Source: Nemophila menziesii
Taxonomy: Eukaryota > Streptophyta > Magnoliopsida > Boraginales > Hydrophyllaceae
DNA length: 64,000 bases
NCBI GenBank assembly: GCA_029959085.1
Contig: JARWIR010000010.1
Span: 15,025,001-15,089,000 of the forward strand
Direction: 5' to 3'
Shown here: piece by piece, positions 44,161-57,568 of the stretch
How the letters are laid out: each line of letters starts with the position of its first letter
Numbering within the stretch: position 1 is the stretch's first letter
The notes under the pieces: generated by a model
Seen by the model: only the letters and a program-made list of their open reading frames with translations
Told to the model about the DNA's origin: nothing
Database searches by the model: none
Program-made: the position numbers and the translations under genes

Positions 44161-45748
44161 ACCCAAGGAACATGGGTTTTGTTGCGTCAACGGAATAAAT
44201 ATTTTCTTAAGTGTCTTCAGACACGGGTTTTACCTAGTATATATATATAACTATACATATCAGATCTATATAATATAAATTAAAAAATTGATGAGAATCA
44301 TCCGAGACAAAATCAAAATTTTATATTGTGGGTGTCAATGGAAGATTCTGAAAAATATGGGAGATAAACTTTTGTTTTTAAATTTTTTAGAGGCTTTTGC
44401 CTCAATTGTTATAAGGCACTTCCATCCCTAAAAACAATATATATTACTCTAGAATAAATTATCTGAATCTTCTAACTATCAAAATTATGATTGAATCCAC
44501 TGGTCAAATCTTCCCCCAATTACTATAGAAATCCAAAATTTCGTGTGAAATTTGGTATACAAGTTAAAATTGATACATGTTTCGATAAAAGACTAGAAAT
44601 CTGTATCATAAAATTTATTAAGGTTTGGACAGAAAAGTCATTACGACTTACATCTTTATACTTCTCTGGACAATATGAAATATGAGGATGAGAGAATTTT
44701 TTGAAAAAATATAATGGAACGAAGTAGTAATCCTAAATTTGTCTCATTCATCAATGGAATTTTTTTTGGTGATACTTGGATCTCTCCTTCTTTAGTCCAT
44801 ATTATCTCAAAACAAACCCCCAAACCCCCCTCCCCCACATCCCTCTCTCCCCACATGGGCTACATTTGGAACCTTACAAAAATCATCTTTTTTGTGACGC
44901 TTCTTTCTTTCTGATTTAGATCTTATAGGTCTAGCGGTTGTGCATATTGACATAAATGGTAAATGCCTGAGCGCAATTACAAAGCGTACATAGTTTAGAT
45001 CTGCGTTGGAAAGAGAGATATTGGCAACAATGGAGCATGCAATTTTATGAAAAAACAAAATTTTGATAATGTGATTATACACACTAATTGACAGAACATA
45101 GTTTATGGCATGAAAAGTTCAGCCAACTCTGGATGGAACATTCAACTTACTATGAGGAAAAATTTGGTGTCCTTGGCTAGAATAAGGAACACACCAATCT
45201 GACATATTTGTAGATTGATGGACACATGAGCTAATATTCTAGATAGGAGTTCTAGGATTCTCTATCTCCCCCCAAACTGGGAAAATCTTCACCCAAATCT
45301 ATTGACTTTTTTTATTTGGGATTGTCTAGATTGATCAGACATTGTCTAACGTATTAAGCTTTTCGTATCTCTCTTGACTTTTAATGCTTATTACACTAAA
45401 AAAATTCCTTAAATGTTTTATTAAACTAGCTTACCAAAATATTATATTTACAAATATATGCATTATAACATTTTCACTTTATTATAATATGATTTTGTAA
45501 ATATTATAATCTTCAAGGTTTTAAAGTACCACCTTATAACTATTAATAAACCTAATTCATCCTCGAGACTAATCGTGAATAGATGCACATCTTTGTTTAA
45601 TCCCCCGAAAAGGCAATTCAACAAACATGATTCCAAGATTGAGATTGTCCCTCATAGAGATAATCAAAGTCTTCATTAATGTGTCATCGAGACAAACCCC
45701 TTTAGAAGATAAAGTGAGGTCACAAATACTTGAGTGATCAAGGATCGA
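44161..45748. other. Intergenic DNA, no gene recognised
   Basis: AT-rich; the longest open frames are under 95 codons and show no domain. No LTR or TIR boundaries could be paired. Confidence 0.5.
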
Positions 45749-45837
45749 TGATGTATCCTTTTATGTGATAGATTAATCTAGTCGCGAGACATATGTTTAG
45801 GGGTTATTAGAACTTAATTGAGGAATTATTCCCTATA

Positions 45838-46222
45838 GAGAAAATTCCATTTTAGGCCATTATCTATGGGATAAAAACATTTTTGGGCCAAAAGTTTCAA
45901 AAGTACCATTTTTCAGGCCAAACGTATCTAAAACGCTCATTTTTAGGGTATTTCACTGATTTTGTGAAATGTTTTATAGATTTTAAGGACAATTTGGACA
46001 TTTCAAATATACTATAACTTTATTTGTATGTATCACAAACTAGGAATTAAATTTAAAGTGTCCAAATTGTCATTAAAATCTATTAACTATCTCACGAAAT
46101 TAGTGAAATGGCCTAAAATTGAGAGCTTTGAATACGTTTGGCCTAAAAATGTTTTTAGACGATAAGAAATGGCCTAAAAATGTTTCTAGACGATAATTAA
46201 TGGCCTAAAAATAGATTTTCTC
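45838..46222. mobile_element. Mutator-type MITE with 9-bp duplication TTCCCTATA
   Basis: The ends are GAGAAAATTCCATTTTAGGCC and GGCCTAAAAATAGATTTTCTC. TTCCCTATA is at 45829-45837 and 46223-46231. The interior carries several GGCCTAAAAATG/CATTTTTNGGCC copies near each end. Non-coding. Confidence 0.88.
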
Positions 46223-46695
46223 TTCCCTATAGATAGACATATTCTAATTTCTTGTCTAATTTGGATATTTGTTGGTTTTTAGAGCTATTTATGCATAATT
46301 TGTGTGTTAAGTAAGCAACTCTTACGTACTTGGATGATACGATATCCCAATACGAGTGTAAGAAGTTGAGAAATAAATGTCAACCTCATGTCAAGACGTT
46401 AAATGACCAAAAAGCCACTTTTGGAAAGAAAGAGCATTTACCTTCTAACTTTGGAAATCGACAAGATAGAATCAGTAGTGCAATTGATGGATATTCTGGA
46501 GGAGCCTTTTGGTTGATAAATAGTAATTGGAGTCAGGAGCGCGTGAAAGTTAACAGTTTATGATTTGGATTTAAGATGAAGAAGTTGTTAAACTTACAGT
46601 TGTCGTGGCTTTAACTAGCCCACTCTTTCTTAGAAACATTTTTTGGGTTGACTTAAGCCATTTAAAAGGGTCCCACAACACAAAAACGTGATAGA

Positions 46696-46795
<100 letters not shown>

Positions 46796-47811
46796 ATTTT
46801 TATCATTATAAAAGAGTCCTTAGTTATTACTCATTAGTATTATTAGCCAGAGAGAGAGAAAGAAAAACGCCTGGAGGAGAAGAAATAGAAGTTGGAGCCC
46901 ACTGCACCACTTATACACCATTCACAATTGATCTTAGGGTAAACTATAATAGTTTCTTATCCTAAACATGATTCTAATCTTTTTATCCTTATATTTTATT
47001 GCTTTTAGTATGAACTAATTTACTTGAGCTTGAGTTTGTAATTATGTAGAAACCTTGAATACTGTTTTGATGTTGATAAATGTTATCTTGGGCAATTCCA
47101 TGTTTAACTGAATTAGGAAATCATTATTAACTATTTATGAATTGAAATAATTTATCTTTCGATATCCTGGTCAGATATAGATTGACCTTAGTGCCCTATA
47201 CTGACACCTTGACAGAGGGTTTGGGAATAGATCTAGTTCATTTATGTATGGTATGTGTTAGTGATCTTGAAAGGCTTGACTAGCTGGATAATCACATAGG
47301 GTAATTACTTTTAGCGTCAATCTTTATATAGATACACCTCACCCGAGTACTCTAGTAATTGTTGAGGTAGTATTTTAAGCCACCCTGGCAGGAGTAGTTA
47401 AAAGGAAGTTAGAATCTCGATTATCATAACTACCCAATTTCCCTCATAACTAGAGTCATCAACGCAGTATGATAAGGGAATACTAGCAAACCCGAGTTAT
47501 ACTCCGATCTCTTATCTATTCGTAGTGTATCTGCATTATTCTTAGTTTAACTAATTAGTTTAATATTATTTTCATTTAGTCTTTAATTGAAAACCAAACA
47601 AATATATCTTTTAATTTCATTCTTTTAGTATTAACAACCAAATCATTTACGCTTCCTAAAAACACGAGTTTAAAGTTAACCTCAGAGTCCCCGGGGAGAA
47701 CGATATTATTACTTACTTATTACTTATGAATGACTTGTGCACTTGTATGGAGTGATATCTCGAGGTGTTCATTGTTAAGATTATTTTATCACACCTTGGG
47801 AGATGACAACT

Positions 47812-47833
47812 TTTTGGCGCTGGTGTCGGGGAC
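47812..47833 (+). other. Diverged primer-binding site (Asp-tRNA type)
   Basis: TTTTGGCGCTGGTGTCGGGGAC follows the LTR end and corresponds to the PBS at 5566-5584. Confidence 0.65.
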
Positions 47834-47939
47834 TATATTGTTAAGTATTGTGTTTTTGCTTAGTGTAATAGAGTTAATTGTTTTCTATTATACGCTTGTT
47901 TTTATTTTTGGCTTTTTAATAGATTCTTAGGTTTGGTAT

Positions 47940-49930
47940 ATGCTCTCAGATCCCAAGAAGTTCCTTTGAGCTCAAAGAATATGAGAAAGAGAGAAGGAAA
48001 CAAGAAGGTATGGAAAATGTTAATGCACCATGGAATGTATATGCTGATGGGAATATAATCCCAAGAGTAGAGGTTATACCACCACCTAGGCTAGATCCAA
48101 TCAGTCAAAATCAAGTTTTCCCAGGAGGTCAAACACGATTACAAAGTAATGGATGAATACCACCTAACATTCTGAATAATCCGTGTTGAGGATATGGTCT
48201 TCCTAGACAAGGAGGACAATTTCGATTTCAAATGTTAGGGATTCGCCCTACAGTTATTCAAGTTGTTAGATTTGAACCCGATTCAGGTATGTCGAATTAA
48301 TTTAAGAGTTATGGTAACTAAAGAGGAGCCACATATCAAGATCCGGTTCGAGCTGTTCAGAAGTTCATGTATATTTGTGATGCCTACATTACTCAAGTCG
48401 CTAGTCGCGAGCAAATGTATTATTTCATGTTTCCATTTTTCTTGACCGGAGGTGTGAGTGAGTGGTTGAATCTTGAGCCAACTGAATCAGTAACTTCATG
48501 GGACAAACTTCAAGCAAGATTCCTTGATCTTTTCTACCCATGGAGTATGAGAATGAAAGATCAAATGGAACTTGGCAACTTCCGACAAGACGATGTAGAA
48601 AGTGTAGGAGTAACATGAACGAGATTCCACCAAAATGTCCACTTCATGGTTATACCCTCTAGCTACATTTGGATATGTTTTATAAGGGACTCGTAGAGAG
48701 TTCACGATTGGGGGTTGATAATCTTGGAGGTGGTGGTTATGTGTCCATGGATCCGGATGAAGCATCAATTTGTATGTAGAAGATAGTAGATAATGAGATG
48801 AGTTGGTCGCCTTTGCGAGCTCCGGTTCCTAATGCTACACGAGGTACCATACGTTTAAATAGTGACTTATGGATTCAAAAAAATTCTCTATAGAGTATCA
48901 GTTGAAGTTGTTGGCACTAGTTGTTAAAGAAGGTCTCTAAGAGAGACAATCTGAGGCAAAGATAGTTAAAAAAGCATAGGGTTGTCCACGTTGTGGAGTG
49001 AATAATTATATTTTAGAAGAGTGCCAAGGTAATCTGAAGTTTGCGTTTTTCGTGTCGAAAACTACCATACAGGTAGTCATGGGTATCAACATGGGAATCA
49101 CAATCATCTAGGACTTCAATGGTCACATCCGAATAGGGTCGTAAATCAAATTGAACTTGCTAATTTCCGCCAAGACGATGGAGAGAGTGTATGAGAGAGA
49201 TGGATGATATTTCAACAGTGATTAGCTAAATTTCCAGTTCATGGTTATATTCCTGAGCTACAATTAACGATGTTTTATCAAGGACTCAACCAGAGTTCAT
49301 GATTGGGGGTAGATAACTTTGGAAGAGGCGGTATTGTGTCCATGGATCTAATAAAGCATCGATTGGTATGGTGAAGATTGTAGATACTGAGTGGAGTTGG
49401 CCACCATCACGAGCTCCTATAACTAATGCTACACAAGGTACTCTACATTTAGATAGTGACACTGCTATGGATGCAAAGTTTTCCTCTTTAGAGAATCAAA
49501 TAAAGTAGTTGGTACTAGTCGTGAAGGAAGGTCTTCAAGGGAGACACTCTGAGGTAAAGACATTTCAAGTGGCACACATATGTCCGCTTTGTGGAGTGAA
49601 TGATCATATTTGGGATGAGTGCCAAGGTAATCTAGAATCTGTGTTTTTTTGTCGAATTGAGGGAATTACCAATCGGGTAATCATGGGTATGAACACGGGA
49701 ATCATTCGGGCCTCTGATGGTAAATCCATATTGGGTCGTGAATCAAGATAGTCCTTATCAACCACGACCTCAAAACAACAATTTCCAGCTAAGGTCTCAA
49801 AATATGTATCAAAGGGGACAAGGCTATATGAATCCATATCCAGTATAATTCGTTTATGATGTCTATGTTGATAATCTTGTTCAAAAAATACTTCCAGTCT
49901 ATCCACAAGAAGGTGTAAATCTTGAAATGT
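47940..49930 (+). pseudogene. Athila-like gag remnant with an internal tandem duplication
   Basis: Broken frames encode a gag related to that at 5808-8564: SSFELKEYEKERRKQEG near the start, YICDAYITQVASREQMYY, FFLTGGVSEWLNLEPTES, LQARFLDLFYPWSMRMKDQ and NFRQDDVESVGV. A stretch of about 590 bp (48567-49151) is repeated at 49152-49745. Each copy contains FRQDD, the GVDN-G-G-G segment with VSM, and a knuckle (CPRCGVNNYILEEC or CPLCGVNDHIWDEC). Stops occur throughout. The sequence becomes unrecognisable after about 49930, so protease and pol are absent. Confidence 0.85.
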
Positions 49931-50734
49931 GGCTAAAAATTACTAAATGAACAAAAAATTCCACTCCAAAGAAATAAAATAGTAACAAATTTACCCAATT
50001 TTTATCCATGTGAATCCTCCTTGCACCATGGAAGTGGATAAAGAGTATCACCAGTGATAAAAAGATAAAAAAATTTGAATAACCATCTAATTAGACATTG
50101 GACGATCCTTATCAAAATCATGATTAACCACAAATTGTTCCTCCAAGTACGAAGAATATAAGCTACCTTAACAACAATATTATGATAGAGAAACAAATAA
50201 TCTCTTAGCAAAACTCTCATAAAAGATGAAACCAGTTATACCAAAGTTTTCCAAACAAATAAAAAAGTTACTAAAACACTACCAAAAGGAATTCGAGCTA
50301 CATCTTGTGTTGAAATCAACAATCACTTAAGAGAGTGGAACTCCTTACCAAAGGACCATACCATTGAGATACCACCATACCTACCCGATGAACACACTAA
50401 ATTTATAGGATACCTAGCTTCAAAAATCAATTTATTTTCCTTTAAAAGGTATCTAATATTTTCCCTAATGACTAGAGAGATAACTGAAGTTCATCTGTTT
50501 CCTCGATTCAATAGACTCTTAGGAGAACCCTATTTCACAATTATGAATTTTTTTAGGTCAATAATTCTAATAAGAAATAACATTAATAATAGTTATTAAT
50601 AAAATCTCATATTTTTCAAATTTTTGGTTAAAAGAACTCATAATCAATCATCTTTTCACACTTAGGTGGAGTTAAAGTGTACCTAGGTAGAAATTTTAGA
50701 ATTACGTATAATTATCTAGAAATTTCTTAAAGTA
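49931..50734. other. Intergenic DNA, no gene recognised
   Basis: AT-rich, with no domain-bearing frame. It may include unrecognisable continuation of the gag-bearing element. Confidence 0.45.
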
Positions 50735-50970
50735 AGTGCCCATTTGGAAGTGTTTTTTTTTTTGAAAAATACTTAAAAGTGCTTCCACATGTTTAAAAGT
50801 ATTTTAAACCCTAAAAAGCACCTTTAGGGAAAGCAACAAATAGGTGCTTCTTAAAAAAAGCATTTAAAGTGATTCTATATATCTAAATTATTTTTAATAA
50901 TTTTCTTAAAATATAAATTTTATTATAAAAACGCTTTTTTATTCTAAAATAAGCACTTCCAAACGGTCCT
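50735..50970. mobile_element. MITE-like foldback element
   Basis: The left end AAGTGCCCATTTGGAAGTG pairs with CACTTCCAAACGGTCCTT on the right. The interior repeats AAGCACTT/AAGTGCTT words. The termini are typical of small plant TIR elements; the duplication is not resolved. Confidence 0.6.
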
Positions 50971-51390
50971 TAGGCCCTAAGTACCATTTAAATAAAAGTA
51001 AAAACGTGTTTTCAATAAAATAATAATGAAAAATGAAAAGATTTGAACATAATAAATATAAAAGTAATGATAATATATTCTCACTAAAATCATATCAACT
51101 ACATATTATCAATAATGTGACATGATTTGATTAGGAAAGATTTATGAAAAAAGATAACAAAATTTATTAATAGAAATTCATAATTTTTATAATTAAGGCT
51201 AAAAAAATTTATTCTCGTATAGTTAAAACCATTTCTAAAATGTCCTACCATTTTTTAGAGTAATGCTGGATATATAAATCATCATTCTTTTATCGCCTCC
51301 TAGGTGCATTAATTATAAAAAAAGAATATAATAAATCATAAAAAGGAAATCATATAATTGGTTAATTTAAAATCAATTTAAAAATAGAGG

Positions 51391-51574
51391 AATGATATAT
51401 ACCACCCAAATTCATACCACCCTAATGTCATCTAATGACGTGGCGTAAATTGGTTGGTTACAAATCTTTAATATATTTATTTTCTTGATTTGATTAAAGA
51501 TTTATAACTAACCAATTTACGCCACGTCATTAGATGACATTAGGGTGGTATGAATTTGGATGATATATATCATT
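51391..51574. mobile_element. Foldback MITE, family 1, copy 2, upstream of SPS
   Basis: The two ~80-bp arms are almost perfect complements: AATGATATATACCACCCAAA, then ACCACCCTAATGTCATC and GACGTGGCGTAAATTGG. They flank a short T-rich loop. It is the same family as 16839-17273, and lies about 470 bp upstream of the predicted SPS transcription start. Confidence 0.88.
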
Positions 51575-52018
51575 ACTCTTAAAAATAATAAAGAATGATG
51601 TAATTTGAGGTGAGATTCAATATTACTTTATTTTTTTAATACTTAAATTGTGTCTAATAAGATAAAATTTATAGAATTATGTATAATATTCCAGATTTTC
51701 TTTTCCCCATACTTTAAATAGCTTTTTTTTTAGTCAAACTTTACATAAGCTCAAATTTAAATAGCTCAAATAAGAGTAAAGACCTTTTTCAATAAAATAA
51801 TATAGAAAAATAAAAAATTTAAACATAATAAAGTAAAAAGATAATGATAGTATCACCTAAAAATATATCATTACTGTATAAAAAAATATATATCATTCAA
51901 CTCAACATTAAATAATTTATGAAAATAAAAATTTATTTTTAATCAAATCTCAAAATAATATATTAACAGTTGTCCAAAAGAAAAAGGAAAAAAAAGATAT
52001 CTATCATTTAAATATACT
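51575..52018. other. AT-rich SPS upstream region
   Basis: No gene. It presumably contains the proximal promoter of the SPS gene; no specific factor site can be supported. Confidence 0.5.
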
Positions 52019-52025
52019 TATAAAT
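52019..52025 (+). promoter_or_regulatory. Candidate TATA box of the SPS gene
   Basis: TATAAAT lies about 250 bp before the SPS ATG. A start about 30 bp downstream would give a 5' UTR of roughly 220 bp beginning near a (GA)n run (52079-52091). No ATG occurs between this point and the SPS start, so no upstream ORF is present. Confidence 0.4.
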
Positions 52026-52272
52026 TTCTTTTGGTCAAATAAAGGTTTACTATATTAGACGACTAGTGTTACTTATAGAGAGAGAGAGAGACCGATTTGC
52101 TGAAGCTGCCAGACAAAAACTTTTCATTATTCACTGTCGCTTATCATCTATTTCATCATCATTATCGCCACCTTCTTCTCGATTTCATAAACATCTCACA
52201 TTCTTTTTTCACACATATCAACGATCTAGTGGTGGTGGTGGTTTGAGCGTGGTGGTTCCGGTGACTAGACAG

Positions 52273-52475
52273 ATGGCAGGAAATGATTGGATTAACAGTT
52301 ACTTAGAAGCTATTCTTGATGTCGGTCCTGGTCTTGATGATGCCAAAACGTCGTTGCTACTCCGGGAAAGAGGGAGGTTCAGTCCGACGCGTTACTTTGT
52401 TGAAGAGGTCATCACTGGTTTCGATGAGACCGATCTCCACCGTTCGTGGCTGAAGGTAACTTTATCTTCTCTCTA

Positions 52476-52506
<31 letters not shown>

Positions 52507-55500
52507 GTATGTAATTGTATATATATGTATGTATAGCTAATCAAATGATTCTGATTGGCTGATCAGGCTCAAGCAACAAGGAGTCCTCAAGAGAGGAACA
52601 CTAGGTTGGAGAATATGTGCTGGAGGATTTGGAACTTGGCTCGCCAGAAAAAGCAGGTTATTTTCTTATTAATTTATTTTTTTAATTCATCTTTGCGAAT
52701 GTTCATTGACCTGTTGAAATTTGTATTATATGTAAGTGTCTGTATTTTTAACTATTTATAAGTCCAATTGCGTTGACACGTTAGCGTAATTTTTTCAGTT
52801 GAAACTGATTACACGTGATTAGATACATAATTACGATATAAAAAAATCAATTTGTTGGAATTTTTCGTAAATACATCATTGTAATTGGACTTACAGTCAT
52901 ATACACAGATCCTATTATACACATGAATAGGAGGTGTACATATATGTATACAAGGTTAGGCACTGTTTGGGTGAATATATGAGATTTACCATGAATAAAC
53001 ATGAATAGTAAATGTAACTTTTGGATCCAATACTCATTTTTATTGACATTTGGTGTTTTTTTTTATATATGTATAGCTTGAAGAAAAGCAAGCACAAAGG
53101 GTGCATAAGAGGCGTCTCGAACGTGAAAAAGCTCGAAGAGAAGCAGTTGCTGACATGTCAGAAGACTTATCCGAAGGTGAAAAAGCAGTTGATACACTCA
53201 GTGAACTTTCAACTCATGGTGGTGAAGCTTTCAAAGGTCGATTACCTAGAATTAACTCTGTTGAATCAATGGAAGCTTGGAGTAATCAACAAAAAGGGAA
53301 AAAACTTTACATTGTACTCATAAGGTATTATTATATTATACATTACTTCCAATAAATATCATTATTAGTTTAACATAATGTTAACAATATTTTTTACAGC
53401 CTTCATGGTTTAATCCGTGGTGAAAATATGGAGCTTGGTCGTGACTCTGATACTGGAGGCCAGGTAAGTTTTTTTTTTCTTTTTTTATTTTAACCGATTA
53501 ATTTAGCAAATAAACATTTCTAAATTTCTAAACGTTGTTAATTAGGTGAAATATGTTGTGGAACTAGCGAGAGCATTAGGTTCAATGCCAGGTGTATATC
53601 GAGTAGATTTACTTACGCGCCAGGTGTCATCACCAGAAGTAGATTGGAGTTACGGTGAACCAACAGAAATGCTTTCATCACATAATGACGAAAACTCAAT
53701 GAATGAAATAGGAGAAAGTAGTGGATCGTATATAATCCGAATCCCTTTCGGTCCAAAAGACAAATATGTCCCTAAAGAAGAATTATGGCCACATATACCT
53801 GAATTTGTAGATGGTGCATTAAATCATATATTAAACATGTCAAAAGTTTTAGGTGAACAAATAAGTTTCGGTAATCAAGTATGGCCTGTAGCTATACATG
53901 GTCATTACGCAGATGCTGGTGACTCAGCAGCTCTTTTATCTGGTGCTTTAAATGTACCCATGCTTTTAACTGGTCATTCACTTGGTAGAGATAAATTAGA
54001 ACAGTTATTAAGACAAGGAAGACTTTCAAGGGAGGAGATTAACTCAACTTATAAGATTAACCGTAGGATCGAAGCTGAAGAGTTATCTCTTGATGCATCT
54101 GAGATTGTGATTACTAGTACTAAACAAGAGATAGATGAACAGTGGAGATTATACGATGGATTTGATCCGATTCTCGAGAGGAAATTACGCGCTAGGGTTA
54201 AACGTAATGTTAGTTGTTACGGAAGATTCATGCCTCGTATGGTTGTAAGTATTTTTTTTTTTAAAAACCTTTTTCTAATTATTTATAACAAATTAATTTA
54301 ATTTTAATTAAATTTTAGGTAATTCCTCCTGGAATGGAGTTTCATCATATTGTACCACATGAAGGTGATAATGAAGGTGAAAATGAAGGAAGTGATGATG
54401 GAAAATCACCTGATCCACCTATTTGGTCTGAGGTAACTTTTTTTCTATATATTTTTACTTTTTACCTAGTTAAAAATCTAATATATATATTATATATATA
54501 TAATGTTTTTACAGATAATGCGTTTTTTCACAAATCCGAGAAAGCCTATGATATTAGCATTAGCAAGACCAGATCCGAAAAAGAATCTCACAACTTTAGT
54601 TAAAGCATTTGGAGAGTGTCGTCCATTAAGAGAGCTTGCTAATCTTGTACGATAACAAATATTTATTTTTTATTTTTTTTTTACCGAGAAATATGACACT
54701 AAATTTTTGTCAATTTGTAGATCTTGATTATGGGAAATCGAGATGATGTGGATGAAATGTCGAGTACAAGTTCTGCTGTGTTACTTTCGATACTTAAAAT
54801 GGTGGATAAATATGATCTTTATGGTCAAGTTGCATATCCGAAACATCATAAACAATCTGATGTACCTGATATTTATCGTTTAGCTGCTAAAACTAAGGTA
54901 TCTTTTCTAAATTCGCATATCTTTCGCTTGATCTCATATTAGTTGATCTACTTTTACCTAAATTAATTAAATACTCCATTTAATTTCACTGTTCTCAATA
55001 ATCTATTGAACTAGCTTTTATTCAGGAAGTAAATTTGTGTTAAGCCCAAGCTAAGTACAGGTGTCCATTTTAGTAGCTTACTTGCGTAAATGCAATTACA
55101 GTTAAATATAGGAAAAAAATCGATAACTTATGTGTTCTCTGTTCCATCTTTTTAACTCATTTTCTCGCTATACAATTAAAATAAAAAACACATATGTAAA
55201 TGCTTCATTAACTTAACCAAACTTAACCATATAAATTTTCTTCTATTCTTAACAGGGAGTTTTCATTAATCCAGCTTTCATCGAGCCTTTCGGACTCACT
55301 CTAATTGAGGTAATTTAGTAGCTTTTTTCTTGTTTCCCATTTTACCCTTCTCATTTTTTTTTCAAAATCACAGGCTGCAGCTTATGGTTTACCAATGGTC
55401 GCCACTAAAAACGGTGGACCTGTCGATATTCACAGGGTATGTTTCTTTTTTTCAAATAAAAAAAAGAAAGTAAAATAAACTTTTTTTTTTTTTTTAAATT

Positions 55501-57568
55501 TCAGGTTTTAGACAATGGTTTACTTGTGGACCCACATGACCAACAATCAATAGCTGAAGCATTGTTAAAACTAGTAGCAGATAAACAGCTCTGGGCAAAA
55601 TGTAGAGCAAATGGATTAAAAAACATACATCTTTTCTCATGGCCAGAACATTGCAAAACATACTTATCGAAAATCGCATCTTGTAAACCAAGACAACCTA
55701 GATGGCTTAAAAGCGAAGAAGAAACCGATAATTCAGACACAGATTCACCTAGTGATTCATTACGTGACATTCAAGACATATCCTTAAACTTAAAATTCTC
55801 ACTAGATGGTGATAAAAACGATGATGGAATATTCGAATCTGAATATCGTAAAATCAAATTAGAATCCGCTATTCAAAAAATCACACAGAAAACCGAAAAA
55901 GTTGAACAAAGTAGTAATAATACTTCAGGTCCTGGTAAATTCCCAGCTTTAAGGAGGAGAAAACATATTTTCGTAATAGCTGTGGATGAAAATCTTGCTG
56001 AGACTGTAAAAAATGTTTTTACAGCTGTGGAAAAGGAAAGAAAGGAAGGTTTAATCGGGTTTATATTAGCTTCGTCTTTGAATTTATCGGAGATTAATGG
56101 GTTTTTAGTATCTGAGGGGCTTAATCCGATGGATTTTGATGCGTTTATTTGTAATAGTGGTGGTGATTTGTATTATTCGTCTGTTCATTCCGAAAATAAC
56201 CCTTTTGTTGTGGATTTGTATTATCATTCGCATATTGAGTATCGATGGGGTGGTGAAGGATTGAGAAAGACTTTGGTTCGTTGGGCTAGCTCTGTTGTTG
56301 ATAAAAAGGAGGAAAATGCTAAAATTGTTTTTGAAGATGAAGGAAAATCTGCTGATTATTGTTATACTTTTAAGGTTACCAAACCTGGTGTGGTAAGTTT
56401 TTTTTACCTTTTTACCCCTTGTTGAGTTTTTTTTTTGTTTTTTATCTGTTTTTGCTTCTTTTTTTGGTTGATTAATCCAAAATAGTCTGATTTCCTTAAA
56501 AGGTCTCTGATTCTTGATGGGTAAATATACTCATTAGATCTTTATGGGTAAATCCTGACCTTTTATGGGCAAATCTTGATGGGTAAATGTAGCCATTAGA
56601 TCTTTTATGGGTAAATCCTGACCTTTTATGGGCAAATCCTGATGGGTAAATATACCCATTAGATCTTTTATGGGTAAATTAAAACTTACCCATTAGATCT
56701 TTTATGGGAAAATTTAGACCTTTTGGGCAAATCCTGATGGGTAAAAATAAACCATTGACCTTTGATTGAAGGCCATTAAATTTAATTCTGGACCTTTTTT
56801 AAAAAAAAAACTATTTTTCTAATTCTTTTTGGATAATTACCCCAAAAATATCTACGAAATAACAGATTTCCCATTAAGGGTCTGATTGATGAGGGGTAAA
56901 AACCCATCGATATTTTACACATAAAACTTTGATGGGTAAAAATTCATTAGACCTTTTATGGGTAATCTTAGACTTTCTATTGGCAAATTTTGTTGGTAAA
57001 AGTCCACCTTTTATGGATAAAAGCTCATTGACTTTTTATGAGCATTGAAATTACTTGTGGGCCTTTTTTGATCATTTTCTTTACAGGTTCCTCCAGTGAA
57101 GGAATTGAGAAAGCTAATGAGGATTCAAGCACTGCGTTGTCATGTAATTTATTGTCAAAAAGGGAGTAAAATCAATGTTATTCCAGTACTAGCTTCTCGT
57201 TCTCAAGCACTCAGGTAATAATATAATATAATAAATCTATCATCTTTTAGTATAAGATCTTTTTACTATATTTAAAACAATAAATAAATATCAGGTACTT
57301 GTATCTACGATGGAATGTGGATTTGTCAAAGATGGTAGTATTTGTTGGTGAAAATGGGGACACGGATTATGAAGGTTTACTAAGTGGGGTCCACAAGTCA
57401 GTAGTAATAAAAGGAGCTTGTAGCAGTGGAAGTATTATGGTTGATGCTAATAGAAGCTACCCACTTTCTGATGTTATTGATTTGGACAGTCCTAATGTTG
57501 AAACAACTCAAGGGTTAACTAAAGATGATTTGAGAGCCTCTTTGGTGAAACTTGGTGTTTGCACATAA
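52273..57568 (+). CDS. SPS: Sucrose-phosphate synthase, family A, 13 exons, 1037 aa
   Basis: It makes sucrose-6-phosphate from UDP-glucose and fructose-6-phosphate in the cytosol, the controlling step of sucrose synthesis. Exons: 52273-52455, 52567-52656, 53077-53324, 53400-53463, 53546-54244, 54319-54432, 54515-54646, 54721-54897, 55256-55309, 55374-55436, 55505-56392, 57087-57214, 57295-57568. All introns are GT-AG and the total is 3114 nt in frame. The start [20 protein letters not shown] is the family N-terminus. The GT4 glucosyltransferase domain spans about 165-660: GGQ at 193-195, HGHYADAG at 313-320, the Arg484/Lys489 pair in RPDPKK, and Glu579/Glu587 in EPFGLTLIE. The C-terminal phosphatase-like domain (about 757-1010) lacks the catalytic DxDxT (IAVDEN), as usual in SPS. 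Ser152 (RINSVES), Ser223 (QVSSPE) and Ser418 (NVSCYG) correspond to spinach Ser158, Ser229 and Ser424: light/dark, 14-3-3 and osmotic-stress sites. The variable linker (about 680-750) is acidic and Ser-rich. No damage is seen. Confidence 0.97.
56508..57050 (+). repeat. Minisatellite in SPS intron 11
   Basis: Units of roughly 60-70 bp built from GATGGGTAAAT, CCATTAGATCTTTTATGGG and TAAATCCTGACCTTTTATGG recur several times, clearest at 56515-56730, with decayed copies to about 57050. They fill most of the 694-bp intron. The splice sites are outside the array and intact. Confidence 0.8.
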
